The position numbers and the translations under genes were made by a program. A DNA stretch of 64,000 bases from Theocolax elegans (lineage: Eukaryota; Arthropoda; Insecta; Hymenoptera; Cerocephalidae), in the NCBI GenBank assembly GCA_026168455.1, contig CM047431.1:50032029-50096028 (forward strand), read 5' to 3'. A model generated the notes under the pieces. It was not told the origin of the DNA. It was given only the letters and a program-made list of their open reading frames with translations, and made no database searches. Below, piece after piece: positions 24,411 through 36,179 of the stretch (its first letter is position 1; each line of letters starts with the position of its first letter).

Positions 24411-25657
24411 CACGGAGAGAAAAACTTAGTAATGATTCCCTAACGGTTAGGTAAAGTGCAGCCAATAAAATTCGTTTGAACTCATTGCCAGGATTTTTAG
24501 GAACGAGTACCTACTTTTCATGTAATGAGTCCTTATCTTTTCAGTTGAAGGTACATAAGGACTGATTACTATACGCGATTAAGTATTCATTGCTAATTAG
24601 AATTAAATAAATTTATTAATTATTATAGTGATAAATAAAATGATAATAAGGCGCGATTTTATTTATATATAATGATTAATAATTAATTAATAATAATTAA
24701 GTAATAATGCCAGACTGGGATAGGGTGCATACGCGTATGAGTGTGTGAGAGATAGCTGATAGAGAGACAGACTGAGATGGATCGAGGAAGAGAGCACGCA
24801 CGAAACAATTGAACATTCTGTGTTTATAATACGATAAATTAAATGACGAGTATTCAACACGCTGCGTTGCATAATGGACTTCGAGGACGAGGATGCCCAG
24901 GTAAATATAAATTTTAATAAATTTTATAATTTAAATTACATTGAAAGCATGACTAGCGCAGGTTATACGTTAGTCATACGACGTATGTTTTAATATTTTT
25001 GGAGGGTAAATCTTAACCTAACCTAAAATATTTCTTATTCGGTTCCGCAGCAGAATTCCGGGGATTTAGAAGAGAAGCATTGTCAAGAAATTGAGTTTTG
25101 GAAGTAGAGGTAGAAGCTGGCATCTCCGAGGTCGAAGTTCAAAAGGTATTAACGGAAGGATATACATCATCATCGATCAGTAAAAAAATCAAGAAAACGT
25201 CCAAATTTTATGTCATAAAATTGAAAATTGTTACTTCGACGATCACTACCAAGCTTATGTGTATAATAGTTTATATTTTAAGCATTTTACGAAAGTAACA
25301 TTCTCTATCGAACTTCTTTCACAGTTTCTGTTTACCAGCGATATTGTAATTAATAGAAATACGTTTATATTAAAAATTGGAAATAAAGTTTGGTATAAAA
25401 TAAATCATTACTTTTATTGTTTTTAACCTTTTCTGAATTTGTTGGCTTTCATTAACCTATAAAATTTTAGGATAGTAACTATTACATAAAATACTAGGAC
25501 TGAGTACCTACATTGCCGTTTAAATAAGGATTAGTACTTATTCCTATATAGTTTTGTAGCTATTACCTATGTAACTTTATCGTCTTCAGTTTACCTAACT
25601 GAGTTAGTAATGAATACTAATTTCGTTAGTAACCGTTAATGGGTTTTTCTCTCCGTG
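24411..25657 (+). mobile_element. CACGGAGAGAAAAAC element, copy B
   Basis: This is a near-identical copy of the 21974 element, present because of the segmental duplication. Both termini are intact. Confidence 0.85.
24874..25298 (+). pseudogene. Frameshifted copy B of the spliced ORF
   Basis: Exon 1 (24874-24900) and the splice sites (GTAAAT at 24901, GCAG ending 25050) are unchanged. In exon 2 the T5 run after GAAATTGAG has become T4, so the exon 1 frame no longer reaches the EVEVEAG segment. A second run (A8 to A7 after ATCAGT) also differs. Either mutation or homopolymer error in the assembly would explain this. Confidence 0.5.
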
Positions 25658-26114
25658 TGTTTTTTATTGCTTCCTCATAGAGGAATGGTAAAAGTAATAG
25701 TAAAATTTTTCGATTCGCTAAAAAGATATTATAAGCATGTTTTAACATGTCAGGGGTCGAAATCGCGTGTTTTTAGAGAATGCCTGTATGGATGTGTGTG
25801 TTTGTGTTTGTGTACTTATTTAGCCATATTTTCGAACTACTCAGTCAATGTTGCTCAGTTTACGTGAGTAATTTGCTTTTTATATTCCGAATTCTCGTAA
25901 AGACTTTAGTTATTAATCGACCAAATAGTTTTTGTTTTAAAAACAATTTTTAATTTAATTTTCTTTACTACAAAAATTTAAATTTTACCGGTTTTGTCTT
26001 AAATCGTACATTTAATAAAAATAAAACGAAACTTTTAATAATTTACGTTTAGATCGATCAATCGGTATTAATTACTACAGTAACTTAACTTAAATAATTA
26101 AAATAATACAATTG

Positions 26115-27361
26115 CACGGAGAGAAAAACTTAGTAATGATTCCCTAACGGTTAGGTAAAGTGCAGCCAATAAAATTCGTTTGAACTCATTGCCAGGATTT
26201 TTAGGAACGAGTACCTACTTTTCATGTAATGAGTCCTTATCTTTTCAGTTGAAGGTACATAAGGACTGATTACTATACGCGATTAAGTATTCATTGCTAA
26301 TTAGAATTAAATAAATTTATTAATTATTATAGTGATAAATAAAATGATAATAAGGCGCGATTTTATTTATATATAATGATTAATAATTAATTAATAATAA
26401 TTAAGTAATAATGCCAGACTGGGATAGGGTGCATACGCGTATGAGTGTGTGAGAGATAGCTGATAGAGAGACAGACTGAGATGGATCGAGGAAGAGAGCA
26501 CGCACGAAACAATTGAACATTCTGTGTTTATAATACGATAAATTAAATGACGAGTATTCAACACGCTGCGTTGCATAATGGACTTCGAGGACGAGGATGC
26601 CCAGGTAAATATAAATTTTAATAAATTTTATAATTTAAATTACATTGAAAGCATGACTAGCGCAGGTTATACGTTAGTCATACGACGTATGTTTTAATAT
26701 TTTTGGAGGGTAAATCTTAACCTAACCTAAAATATTTCTTATTCGGTTCCGCAGCAGAATTCCGGGGATTTAGAAGAGAAGCATTGTCAAGAAATTGAGT
26801 TTTGGAAGTAGAGGTAGAAGCTGGCATCTCCGAGGTCGAAGTTCAAAAGGTATTAACGGAAGGATATACATCATCATCGATCAGTAAAAAAATCAAGAAA
26901 ACGTCCAAATTTTATGTCATAAAATTGAAAATTGTTACTTCGACGATCACTACCAAGCTTATGTGTATAATAGTTTATATTTTAAGCATTTTACGAAAGT
27001 AACATTCTCTATCGAACTTCTTTCACAGTTTCTGTTTACCAGCGATATTGTAATTAATAGAAATACGTTTATATTAAAAATTGGAAATAAAGTTTGGTAT
27101 AAAATAAATCATTACTTTTATTGTTTTTAACCTTTTCTGAATTTGTTGGCTTTCATTAACCTATAAAATTTTAGGATAGTAACTATTACATAAAATACTA
27201 GGACTGAGTACCTACATTGCCGTTTAAATAAGGATTAGTACTTATTCCTATATAGTTTTGTAGCTATTACCTATGTAACTTTATCGTCTTCAGTTTACCT
27301 AACTGAGTTAGTAATGAATACTAATTTCGTTAGTAACCGTTAATGGGTTTTTCTCTCCGTG
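26115..27361 (+). mobile_element. CACGGAGAGAAAAAC element, copy C
   Basis: Third copy, nearly identical to copy B over its full length and sharing B's homopolymer lengths, so C derives from B (or the reverse) and not from A. Confidence 0.85.
26578..27002 (+). pseudogene. Frameshifted copy C of the spliced ORF
   Basis: Exon 1 is 26578-26604, the intron ends at 26754, and exon 2 starts at 26755. It carries the same T4 and A7 runs as copy B, so the frame is broken in the same way. Confidence 0.5.
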
Positions 27362-27680
27362 TGTTTTTTATTGCTTCCTCATAGAGGAATGGTAAAAGTA
27401 ATAGTAAAATTTTTCGATTCGCTAAAAACATGTTATAAGCATGTTTTAACATGTCAGGGGTCGAAATCGCGTGTTTTTAGAGAATGTCTGTATGGATGTG
27501 TGTGTGTGTGTGTGTGTTTGTGTGTGTTTGTGTTTGTGTACTTATTTAGCCATATTTTCGAACTACTCAGTCAATGTTGCTCAGTTTACGTGAGTAATTT
27601 GCTTTTTATATTCCGAATTCTCGTAAAGACTTTAGTTATTAATCGACCAAATAGTTTTTGTTTTAAAAACAATTTTTAAT

Positions 27681-29803
27681 TTTCGAATTTTTTAAAAATT
27701 TTGATAATATTATATATATTTTTTAATTGGGCTAAATGTATTTATAGAGAATAAAAAAATCTATCTGCTCTATTTTAGATTGACTAATTATTTTTTTTAG
27801 TTTTTTGTTATTTAAAAAAGATGATTTTTTTTATTTATTTTATATTTTGGAAATTAATCAGCCAAATGTGCTGAAAAAATTGATAATGGAAGAACCATCA
27901 AATGGTCATAAACTCTAAAAATTTCAAGTAATTGTATCGATTAGTTTTTATTAAAAAATATTAAATTGTGCAAAATTGGGGTTTTTATGTCGAACGTTTT
28001 CAGGAATAAAAAGCATTTAAACCATTTGAAATTTTGGGAAAGAATAGTAATTTTGGTAGTTTTGATCCCTATTATTTTTCAGCTCAAATATCTATAATCT
28101 CTGAAAATAACTGATCAAATATGTTGAAAAAAATCGTGGAAATAGAACATAATAATAGCATTATGCTGTAAAAATTTTAAAATCGTTCATGGATTAGTTT
28201 TTGAGAAAAAAATTATAACCTAAAATGTAAATTTTATTAAATAATTCAACTAAAATGTTTTTAAAAAATTTGAAGAAGAGTAGAAAAGATAATTTTTTAT
28301 ATTTTTAATCGGTACCATCAAAAGTTTTTTATGTCAGTTGATGCAAAATTCAATTTGATTGTACACAATTTTCTTATAATGAAGAAAAATTCTTGGAATA
28401 TTTGAAACAGAAGATTATGAATAATATTAATTGGGAATTGACGAAATTCGCCTTTATTTTTCTGTTTTAATAATTTTTTAATTACATTTTTCATATAGAT
28501 GTGTTCTTTTTTTAATACACAAATACATTAAATTTTTTTTAGCTAGCTATAAGTAGCTATGTAAGTTTCAATCAAAAAATAATAATAAGTTTCGAAATGT
28601 TATAAAATTTTTTTTCAAATAATTAAATAATACCATATTTGAGTAATATATGAAATATAGAATCGACATTTTAATTTGATCAATCTACGTGTCAATTAAT
28701 TGGCAGCAGTTTTTTCATATATTTATATCAAGTTTCAATTAATTACAAAATTTTCAATTTTCACTGGAAGAACCCTATGAGTTAATTTTTTTAACTCCTG
28801 TGTATCATTACAATTAAAAAAAATCATACAATAGCCTTTGAAATAGTGCAGATTAATTGAGAAACAAATCCCGTAAATAAATCAGATTTAACCGAATAAC
28901 CAGTATATGTTTCATCGATAGAAAATATGTAAACATTGGCAATAAGTAAATGATTTACGTATAAAAAAATAATAAAGTATCATTGATTCGTAGAGGCTAA
29001 ATTTTCGTCGTTTCATTAGCTACTGACGTTTCCATTGTATTTATAACGAGTAAAAAGAAGCGGAAATTATTCGACTCGCGTAAAGAAAAACGTTTAACAA
29101 CGAAAACACTATACAAGATGTACATATGGTTAATTAATATTCAGTAATATAATGTACACATTGAGACCTATATAATAAATAAAAAGTTGACCAATCCGAA
29201 GAGTTATAGTATTGACCACCGAAACGTAAGAAAAAAAAAACTTTTTACTTTCCTTTTCTATTTCCATTCGTTGACTCGTGAAGATCGATTAATTTTACAA
29301 ATTTTCATAACTAGTAGTTAGTATCGAATGATAATATCCAACTGTATGTCATAATAAAACAATATGTTTATTAATAAAATAACATACATATATAATGATA
29401 GATTTAGATAATCGATACAAATTCGTAATTTATCATCATTCGCGTTAACACTTTTACACGTATATCTATTAATTGTGCATTCGCATAACCATTAATCATC
29501 GTATATTATTCAATTTAAAGTAGCGATCGCTTTGCAAATCTTCATTGTATAGCAAGAAATACGTCTAAAGCTATAAATTGTTCATATTACGATTCAGGAA
29601 CTCAATTGGCTCGTGTAAGCATAATAGGTACACGGGTATATTTTATGTAACACACATGGAATATCGATTACGTACATGTATGTTCGTCTCTTACAAATTA
29701 AATAAATAAATATAAGTAATTACACTCTATTTAAATTAAATAGTACTCGTTTGAATTATCGCGTTTATTCATTCGCGAATTCGTGTTCAAACGAAATGTC
29801 ATA
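27681..29803. other. AT-rich DNA, nothing recognised
   Basis: About 2.1 kb of very AT-rich sequence full of stops. No element termini, arrays or coding motifs found. Confidence 0.5.
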
Positions 29804-30033
29804 CACGGAGAAAAATGTATATGGTTACAAAAATTACGAGTACAATAGCCTTAGATATAATATTAAAACCCAAAAAATCCTATAGAACCTATAGTTAAAT
29901 TTGCTAAAGTACTTGTAATTTCGACAATAGGATTATTAATTTAATATAAAATTATCACGAACTATGTAATAATTTCTTTAATATTATCACTTCACAAAAA
30001 CTGGATATTTTTGATACAATATTTTTCTCCGCG
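29804..30033. mobile_element. CACGGAGAAAAATG MITE
   Basis: The left end CACGGAGAAAAATGTAT pairs with the right end ATACAATATTTTTCTCCGCG. TA lies on both sides (29802-29803, 30034-30035). It is 230 bp and non-coding. The last base pair of the right end differs (CGCG for CGTG). Confidence 0.8.
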
Positions 30034-31246
30034 TAGAATTCGCGTTTCGTTGGCCCGAGCAAAGTCGAACAGAATCACAAAAGAGTTTGAGCTACATAAC
30101 GCAATTGAGGAAAGAAATCTCCGAGCCATTAAATTATCCCAATCAAAAGTCGATTAAAAATCACCAGCGTAAAACGAATCGTGAAAGGTGCACGTAACCC
30201 TTTTCGCCCCCCTCCCCTGGTGTATATATCCCTTCGTTTTAACAACAACAACGGATCATCTCCGTTCGACTCGTCTTGGGAAGAAAAAATCATCACGTCC
30301 TTGAACGGCTTCTGAGTTACCAAGATATTCCGTTAACGAAACTTTCCTTCCTACTCGATTCGTCCTCCTCCACCGATCCAACGCGTTTACCGTATTATTC
30401 GGGTCGGTGCACTTTTTCGCGGTGTTACAACGAGATTTATGAGTATAGTCCCTATTTCTTTTTTTTTTTGTTTCTTTACTTTTTATTAGACGAAACGAGG
30501 ACGTCACGTACGCAATGTTGACGAGAATTTCTCGTGACCGGTCGATCAAAATTATACACGTAGTCGGGTATACATTTGGTGACTAATTTTAAATGATTAC
30601 TGAGGTTCACGAAAACAGAAGATATCTGTATACCTTTGACCGGACCTGCTTACTCGTAAACCTAGTTTCTAGGGAGAAAAATACAAAAAAAACTGCTAAA
30701 AATCGCGTTTTTTAGTGTTTCCTTACATTTAAAAAAAAAGAGTTCCGATAAATCACACTTCAAATTTGAATTCTACTAATCAAAATATGTCGGAAAATAT
30801 TTTTTTAATAAAATTTGAACCTCACCGTTGCAGAGAACTGTAGGGTTGTATAAAAATCTTCAAAGAATAAACATGTAATTGCAATTGTAACAGTGCTTAT
30901 ACTTGCGGTAAATATTTTTTTTATTAAAGCAATTAAACCTCTACAGAAGTTATTTTGCTGAAATTGAAGTAAATTATTAACTTACTAAGAAAACTAATGA
31001 TTTTAAGCCTATTTGAAGTACCAAGCGAGAAAATTAATGAAAACAATTTTATTTTCGCGAGTATACAATTTATCTATATATGCTGATTTTGGCTTATGCA
31101 TACTTTATTTTTCTCAAAACCATTTCGAGGTTAGAATATGCTTGTTATTAAAAATAAGATTTGTTCTTTTCTTTATACCTTTTGTCAACTTTGATACCGT
31201 CGGATCAAATTATACTTATTTTACAAACAAATCCATGTATATATAT
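30034..31246. other. Intergenic DNA with a GC-richer island
   Basis: Between about 30160 and 30550 the GC content rises and open frames appear on both strands, but none shows a domain and they overlap one another. A GTTACC-type element end or a lost exon are possible, but neither is supported. The rest is AT-rich. Confidence 0.4.
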
Positions 31247-32898
31247 GGGTGGTTCCCTGTGACATCGAAGATGAAAAAAATAAATATTGCTATAACTGTG
31301 GGAATATGTTTTAGAGGTATCTAGTAGTTCTCCTGAATTTTTTCAGATTTTTTCTGGGCCATTATTTTAAGTTGCAGAGAGTCAAAGTTGACATTTTAGC
31401 ACTTTTTTGCATTATATACCCATTTTCATGAATCTTTAGCTCCCAGGGGATGCATTTTTCACTAAAAACATAAGTATGACTTTTTTTGTAAAATTTTCCG
31501 GACTTTTCATTAAAAATACTTTTAAAGACATAAATGTATGCTGTCACACTCTTGTAAGCCATTTAAACCTTAAATAGTGAAAATCAGCAATTCTGCTCCG
31601 GACTCTGGTAACCTAATACTGTCTAAAAGATGTCTTTTTATAGTCAGAAACTGCCTATACATTTCCAGAGTGGGTCTAAATCATTAAGATCACTTATGGT
31701 CAAAATATCCGGGAAAAGTGCCCGAAATATTAATAGAAATGTATATTTGTTGCCTTATAACGATGAATCTATTAGCATGATCATTGTAAAAAATTTTATG
31801 CACTTACCTTGGAATGGTAGAAAAGTATCTCCACTTGTTTCAGTATCCATCTAATCCCCTGTAAGCTGCTAAAAATACAAATATTATTATAAAATTATAA
31901 AAAATTATTTTTTAAACATTTATAATGCTGGATTTTTAGTTTTACATCCCTTACAAGAATTATAATACTAATCTGAAGGATTACTATAAAAGTATCAACA
32001 TTATTATTATTAGTGTTCAGCAATACATTGTTTAGAATTAACAAACTTGTCACTGTCACGTTATCATATTATTCATTATAATTATATTTCCGATTTATTT
32101 ATATATCTTTTGTATTAAATACGTATATTCAGTTATTGTAATAATGATGTTTATATATTTATAGTAATCCTTCAGATTAGTATTATAATTCTTGTAAGGG
32201 ATGTAAAACTAAAAATTCAGCATTATAAATGTTTAAAAATTAATTTTTTACATTTGTATAATAATATTTGTATTTTAGCAGCTTACAGGGGATTAGATGG
32301 ATACTGAAACAAGTGAAGATACTTTTCTACCACTCCAAGGTAAGTGCATACATTTTTTTGCAATGATCATGCTACTAGATTCATCGTTATAGGCAACAAA
32401 TATACATTTCTATTAATATTTCGGGCACTTTTCCCGGATATTTTGACCATAAGTGATCTTAATGATTTAGACCCACTCTGGAAATTTTTAGGCAGTTTCT
32501 GACTATAAAAAGACATCTTTTAGACAGTATTAGGTTACCAGAGTCCGGAGCAGAATTGCTGATTTTCACTATTTAAGGTTTAAATGGCTTACAAGAGTGT
32601 GACAGCATACATTTATGTCTTTAAAAGTATTTTTAATGAAAAGTTCGGAAAATTTTACAAAAAAAGTCATACTTATGTTTTTAGTGAAAAATGCATCCCC
32701 TGGGAGCTAAAGATTCATGAAAATGGGCATATAATGCAAAAAAGTGCTAAAATGTCAACTTTGACTCTCTGTAACTTAAAATAATGGCCCAGAAAAAATC
32801 TGAAAAAATTCAGGAGAACTACTGGATACCTCTAAAACATATTCCCACAGTTATAGCAATATTATTTTTTTCATCTTCGATGTCACAGAGAACCACCC
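31247..32898. mobile_element. GGGTGGTTC foldback element, copy 2 (most complete)
   Basis: The ends GGGTGGTTCCCTGTGACATC and GATGTCACAGAGAACCACCC are inverted copies. Arms of about 740 bp (31247-31990 and about 32160-32898) pair almost throughout, around a loop of about 170 bp with TTGTCACTGTCACG. This copy keeps the GTATCCATCTAATCCCCTGT arm segment that the 8227 copy lost on one side. TA runs lie on both sides. The arm contains short open frames in both orientations, but no transposase. Confidence 0.9.
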
Positions 32899-32989
32899 AT
32901 ATATATATATATATATATACACATACATAATTATTTTTTGAATGTAATACATGTATACCTCTCGGTCGTGCCATCTAAATTTTTTTATC

Positions 32990-33187
32990 CGTTACTGCAG
33001 GACGGTGTAACTGATTAATACGTTTAATTTATTTTTTACACAGTCCTTTTATGTATTTTCTACAAAAAAAATGTTATTCAAGTATTTTTATACAAATTTT
33101 ATATGGCCAATTTTTTATAAAAATTGTATAAAATGTATTTTATAAATTTTTTATAAAAAATTTATAAATTATTTTCACTTGGGTTTC
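32990..33187 (-). repeat. Remnant of the AAGTGAAAATAATTT element
   Basis: In opposite orientation to 1096-1431, this piece keeps the GACGGTGTAACTGATTAATA interior and one terminus ending TTATTTTCACTTGGG. The other end is missing. Confidence 0.65.
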
Positions 33188-33685
33188 AATAAAGTTATTC
33201 TCATCACGAACGCGACAAGAATACACTTATCAGTGTGAAACGATAATTTATCCTTATATTAAATATCCCGTTCTAACGATGCAAGTACCCCGACTACGTT
33301 GTCGCACGATTCGCTAAATTTTTCATTCCGTTCCTACACGTATACGTGTATTTTGCATTAGTAGCACAAACCTGTGTGAGAAAATTTATCAACCAGCTAA
33401 ATGCAGGAAGGTAGTTATAAAGGATGAAATGTGCTTTTTTTTATCGAGAAATAGACATTTTCATGTTATTTTCTTATCTAAAATATCTGTCCTTTGTTGA
33501 TTTTTCTTAAGTTGGCTTTTCGTACAACCAATACAGAGGGTAGTTACAAGGAATGAAAAGTTGATCTTTTAGTATGGCTAATTGTATGGCTGTATGTATG
33601 TCTGAAAGTGTTTGTGAAAGTATGGCTTAAAGTCTGGCTTAAATCTTGCAGTTTAAAGTGTATTTCGTTAAGAATTTATTATTTG
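33188..33685. other. Intergenic DNA, nothing recognised
   Basis: No coding or structural feature seen. It precedes the short TTGCCAATAT array. Confidence 0.5.
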
Positions 33686-33865
33686 TATTATCAATATATT
33701 GCCAATATGTTGCCAAAGTATAGTCAATATATTGCCAATATATTGCCAAAGTATTATCACTATATTGCCAATATGTTGCCAAAGTATTGTCAATATATTG
33801 CCAATATGTTGCCAATATGTTGCCAACATATTGCCAAAGTATTATCAATATATCACCAATATGTT
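33686..33865. repeat. Degenerate TTGCCAATAT minisatellite
   Basis: Irregular 9 to 11-bp units (TTGCCAATATG, TTGCCAAAGTA, TTGTCAATATA). This is the diverged forerunner of the homogeneous array at 35168. Confidence 0.85.
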
Positions 33866-34424
33866 TCGTATCTTCCATAACTTCGTAACATTTACCAAAT
33901 TGTCAATACTACCGACGAATCAATGATCTTTTATTACCTCAAGTGGATGAAAACGTGAATGAACGTCTTTCTTTGGTCATCCGAATAATTACTAAGATGC
34001 GTGACATAAATCCACGATTTCTCATAATACCCATTTTTAGTAAAGATATGATCCAATTAATTTTAATCATATCGATTTGTTCAGCATATACTAATAGATT
34101 ATAAAAAATCAGTTTAAAAATATTTGGTAAACGTAAACATATTATAGATATATTATAGCTAGATGATTCCCAACTATTATAAAACTTCAAGATTTTATTT
34201 TACACGGACTCGGAATTAACTTACTAGCAATATTATTGCTAATATATTACCAATATATTGCGAATTTATGGTAGTTATTCATTGGAATTTTGTATATTGA
34301 ACACTCAATTCAATTCAACAGCTGACTATTGCAATTATTATCCTAAACATTTGGACGGAGTTTTCCAAAATATTTATTAAGTCTGAAACACAATGAATTG
34401 TAATTTTAACGAAGTAAAAAACTA

Positions 34425-35168
34425 AAAAAGGGGGGGATGGTGAGGCCCCTCCGTTGCCCCAACAAGTGAGGTACGTCCAGCCCGGAAGATTCTTTATATG
34501 TCCCCGTCGTGGATGAAATCCACGGCGGGAGGCATATTTCTAATTTTTTCCGTGGTAGGTGAAAGTGCATTGCTAAAGTTAGCATTTTCGCACAATAATA
34601 AAAAGATGAGTTTACAGAACGTTTAGAGAAAGCAAAAATTACGATCGAGTGTTACGCCGAGATATTTTACCGCGGGTTTCCATTCTATTGGTGTTTATCG
34701 AAGTTAGGTGGATTTAGGTTTCAAGTTTGAGATAACTTTTTATAAAACATTATTGCTTCGGATTTAGTAGCGTTGATTTTAATTTTCCATTTACTGCAGA
34801 ATTGATGAATGTCGTTTAGCTCGTTGTTAAGTAATTTTACGATTTTTTCGTTACTTCGCGAGGTCGCGTATATTATCGTGTCGTTCGCGTAGATCCCGAT
34901 ATTTACGTTGTCGGTCGACGGTAGGTCGTTAATGTAAATTAAAAAGAGCAGAGGTCCCAACAAGCTGCCCTGAGGGACTCCCGCTCTTATAGGAAATTCG
35001 CGAGATTCTGCGTCGTTTAGTTTAACTTTATATTTCCGGTTGTTTAGATAGGAAGCTAAAATATGAATTAGGTTAGAGTTTATTTTATTTTCGATTAGTT
35101 TGCAAAGGAGACCGTTTATCCAGACGCTGTCAAAGGCTTTCTCGACGTCGAGAAGTACCGCCCGGTGT
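34425..35168 (-). pseudogene. Jockey-clade ORF2 fragment: RT palm to 3' end, copy 1
   Basis: Reading leftward, the frame gives VEKAFDSVW (RT motif A), then PIRAGVPQGSLLGPLLFLIY (motif B), IYANDTIIYATS (motif C) and, after a frame break near 34720, KYLGVTLDRN (motif E). The 3' untranslated part follows, with CCGTGGATTTCATCCACG as a hairpin and an A-rich end near 34410-34425. This is the polymerase of a non-LTR retrotransposon of the Jockey type. The catalytic YADD box reads YAND, so the first aspartate of the pair is lost. A one-base loss in the GGGG run before the AVLLDVE segment shifts the frame at 35163. The 5' part is missing, replaced by the minisatellite. Confidence 0.85.
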
Positions 35169-35605
35169 TTGCCAATATGTTGCCAATATGTTGCCAATAT
35201 GTTGCCAATATGTTGCCAATATGTTGCCAATATGTTGCCAATATGTTGCCAATATGTTGCCAATATGTTGCCAATATGTTGCCAATATGTTGCCAATATG
35301 TTGCCAATATGTTGCCAATATGTTGCCAATATGTTGCCAATATGTTGCCAATATGTTGCCAATATGTTGCCAATATGTTGCCAATATGTTGCCAATATGT
35401 TGCCAATATGTTGCCAATATGTTGCCAATATGTTGCCAATATGTTGCCAATATGTTGCCAATATGTTGCCAATATGTTGCCAATATGTTGCCAATATGTT
35501 GCCAAAGTATTGTCAATATATTGCCAATATGTTGCCAAAGTATTGTCAATATATTGCCAATATGTTGCCAATATGTTGCCAACATATTGCCAAAGTATTA
35601 TCAAT
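35168..35605. repeat. 11-bp minisatellite TTGCCAATATG
   Basis: About 30 near-perfect copies of TTGCCAATATG run to about 35505, followed by mixed units like those at 33686-33865. Because the unit has no stop in most frames, false open frames run through it and fuse with the neighbouring reverse transcriptase. The array begins exactly where the Jockey reverse transcriptase sequence of duplication copy 1 breaks off. Confidence 0.95.
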
Positions 35606-36179
35606 ATATCGCCAATATGTTTCGTATCTTCCATAACTTCGTAACATTTACCAAATTGTCAATACTACCGACGAATCAATGATCTTTTATTACCTCAAGT
35701 GGATGAAAACGTGAAATGAACGTCTTTCTCTTTGGTCATCCGAATAATTACTAAGATGCGTGACATAAATCCACGATTTCTCATAATACCCATTTTTAGT
35801 AAAGATATGATCCAATTAATTTTAATCATATCGATTTGTTCAGCATATACTAATAGATTATAAAAAATCAGTTTAAAAATATTTGGTAAACGTAACATAT
35901 TATAGATATATTATAGCTAGATGATTCCCAACTATTATAAAAACTTCAAGATTTTATTTACACGGACTCGCGAATTAACTTACTAGCAATATTATTGCTA
36001 ATATATTACCAATATATTGCGAATTTATGGTAGTTATCATTGGAAGTTTGTATATTGAAACACTCAATTCAATTCAACAGCTGACTATTGCAATATTATC
36101 CTAAACATTTGGACGAGTTTTCCAAAATATTTATTAAGTCTGAAACACAATGAATTGTAATTTTAACGAAGTAAAAAAC

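Larger units (their letters stand above)
20846..27680. repeat. Nested tandem triplication
   Basis: Copy A (about 20846-23275) and copy B (from 23276) are offset by 2430 bp; a third, shorter copy C (about 25947-27680) repeats B with an offset of about 1704 bp. The A/B junction shares TCGAT and the B/C junction shares AATTTTTAATTT, so microhomology-mediated duplication is likely. A and B also carry CG, AG and TA microsatellites near 21026/23456, 21420/23846 and 20863/23293. Each copy includes one complete CACGGAGAGAA element. Confidence 0.9.

Noticed and set aside
30129..30549. Overlapping open frames in a GC-richer island as a gene
   Set aside because: Frames lie on both strands, carry no recognisable domain and have no supporting splice or promoter signals.
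7281..32784. Repeated 66- and 74-codon frames in foldback arms as conserved proteins
   Set aside because: The same DNA gives frames in both orientations in every arm. Conservation reflects shared element ancestry, and no domain is visible.
33686..35605. CRISPR-like array
   Set aside because: Units are contiguous 9-11 bp repeats without spacers; this is a eukaryotic minisatellite.
34721..35636. Frames fusing ATYWQHIGN or QYVANMLP repeats to reverse transcriptase or to each other
   Set aside because: They are caused by the 11-bp minisatellite joining a Jockey fragment; the fusion is a breakpoint artefact.
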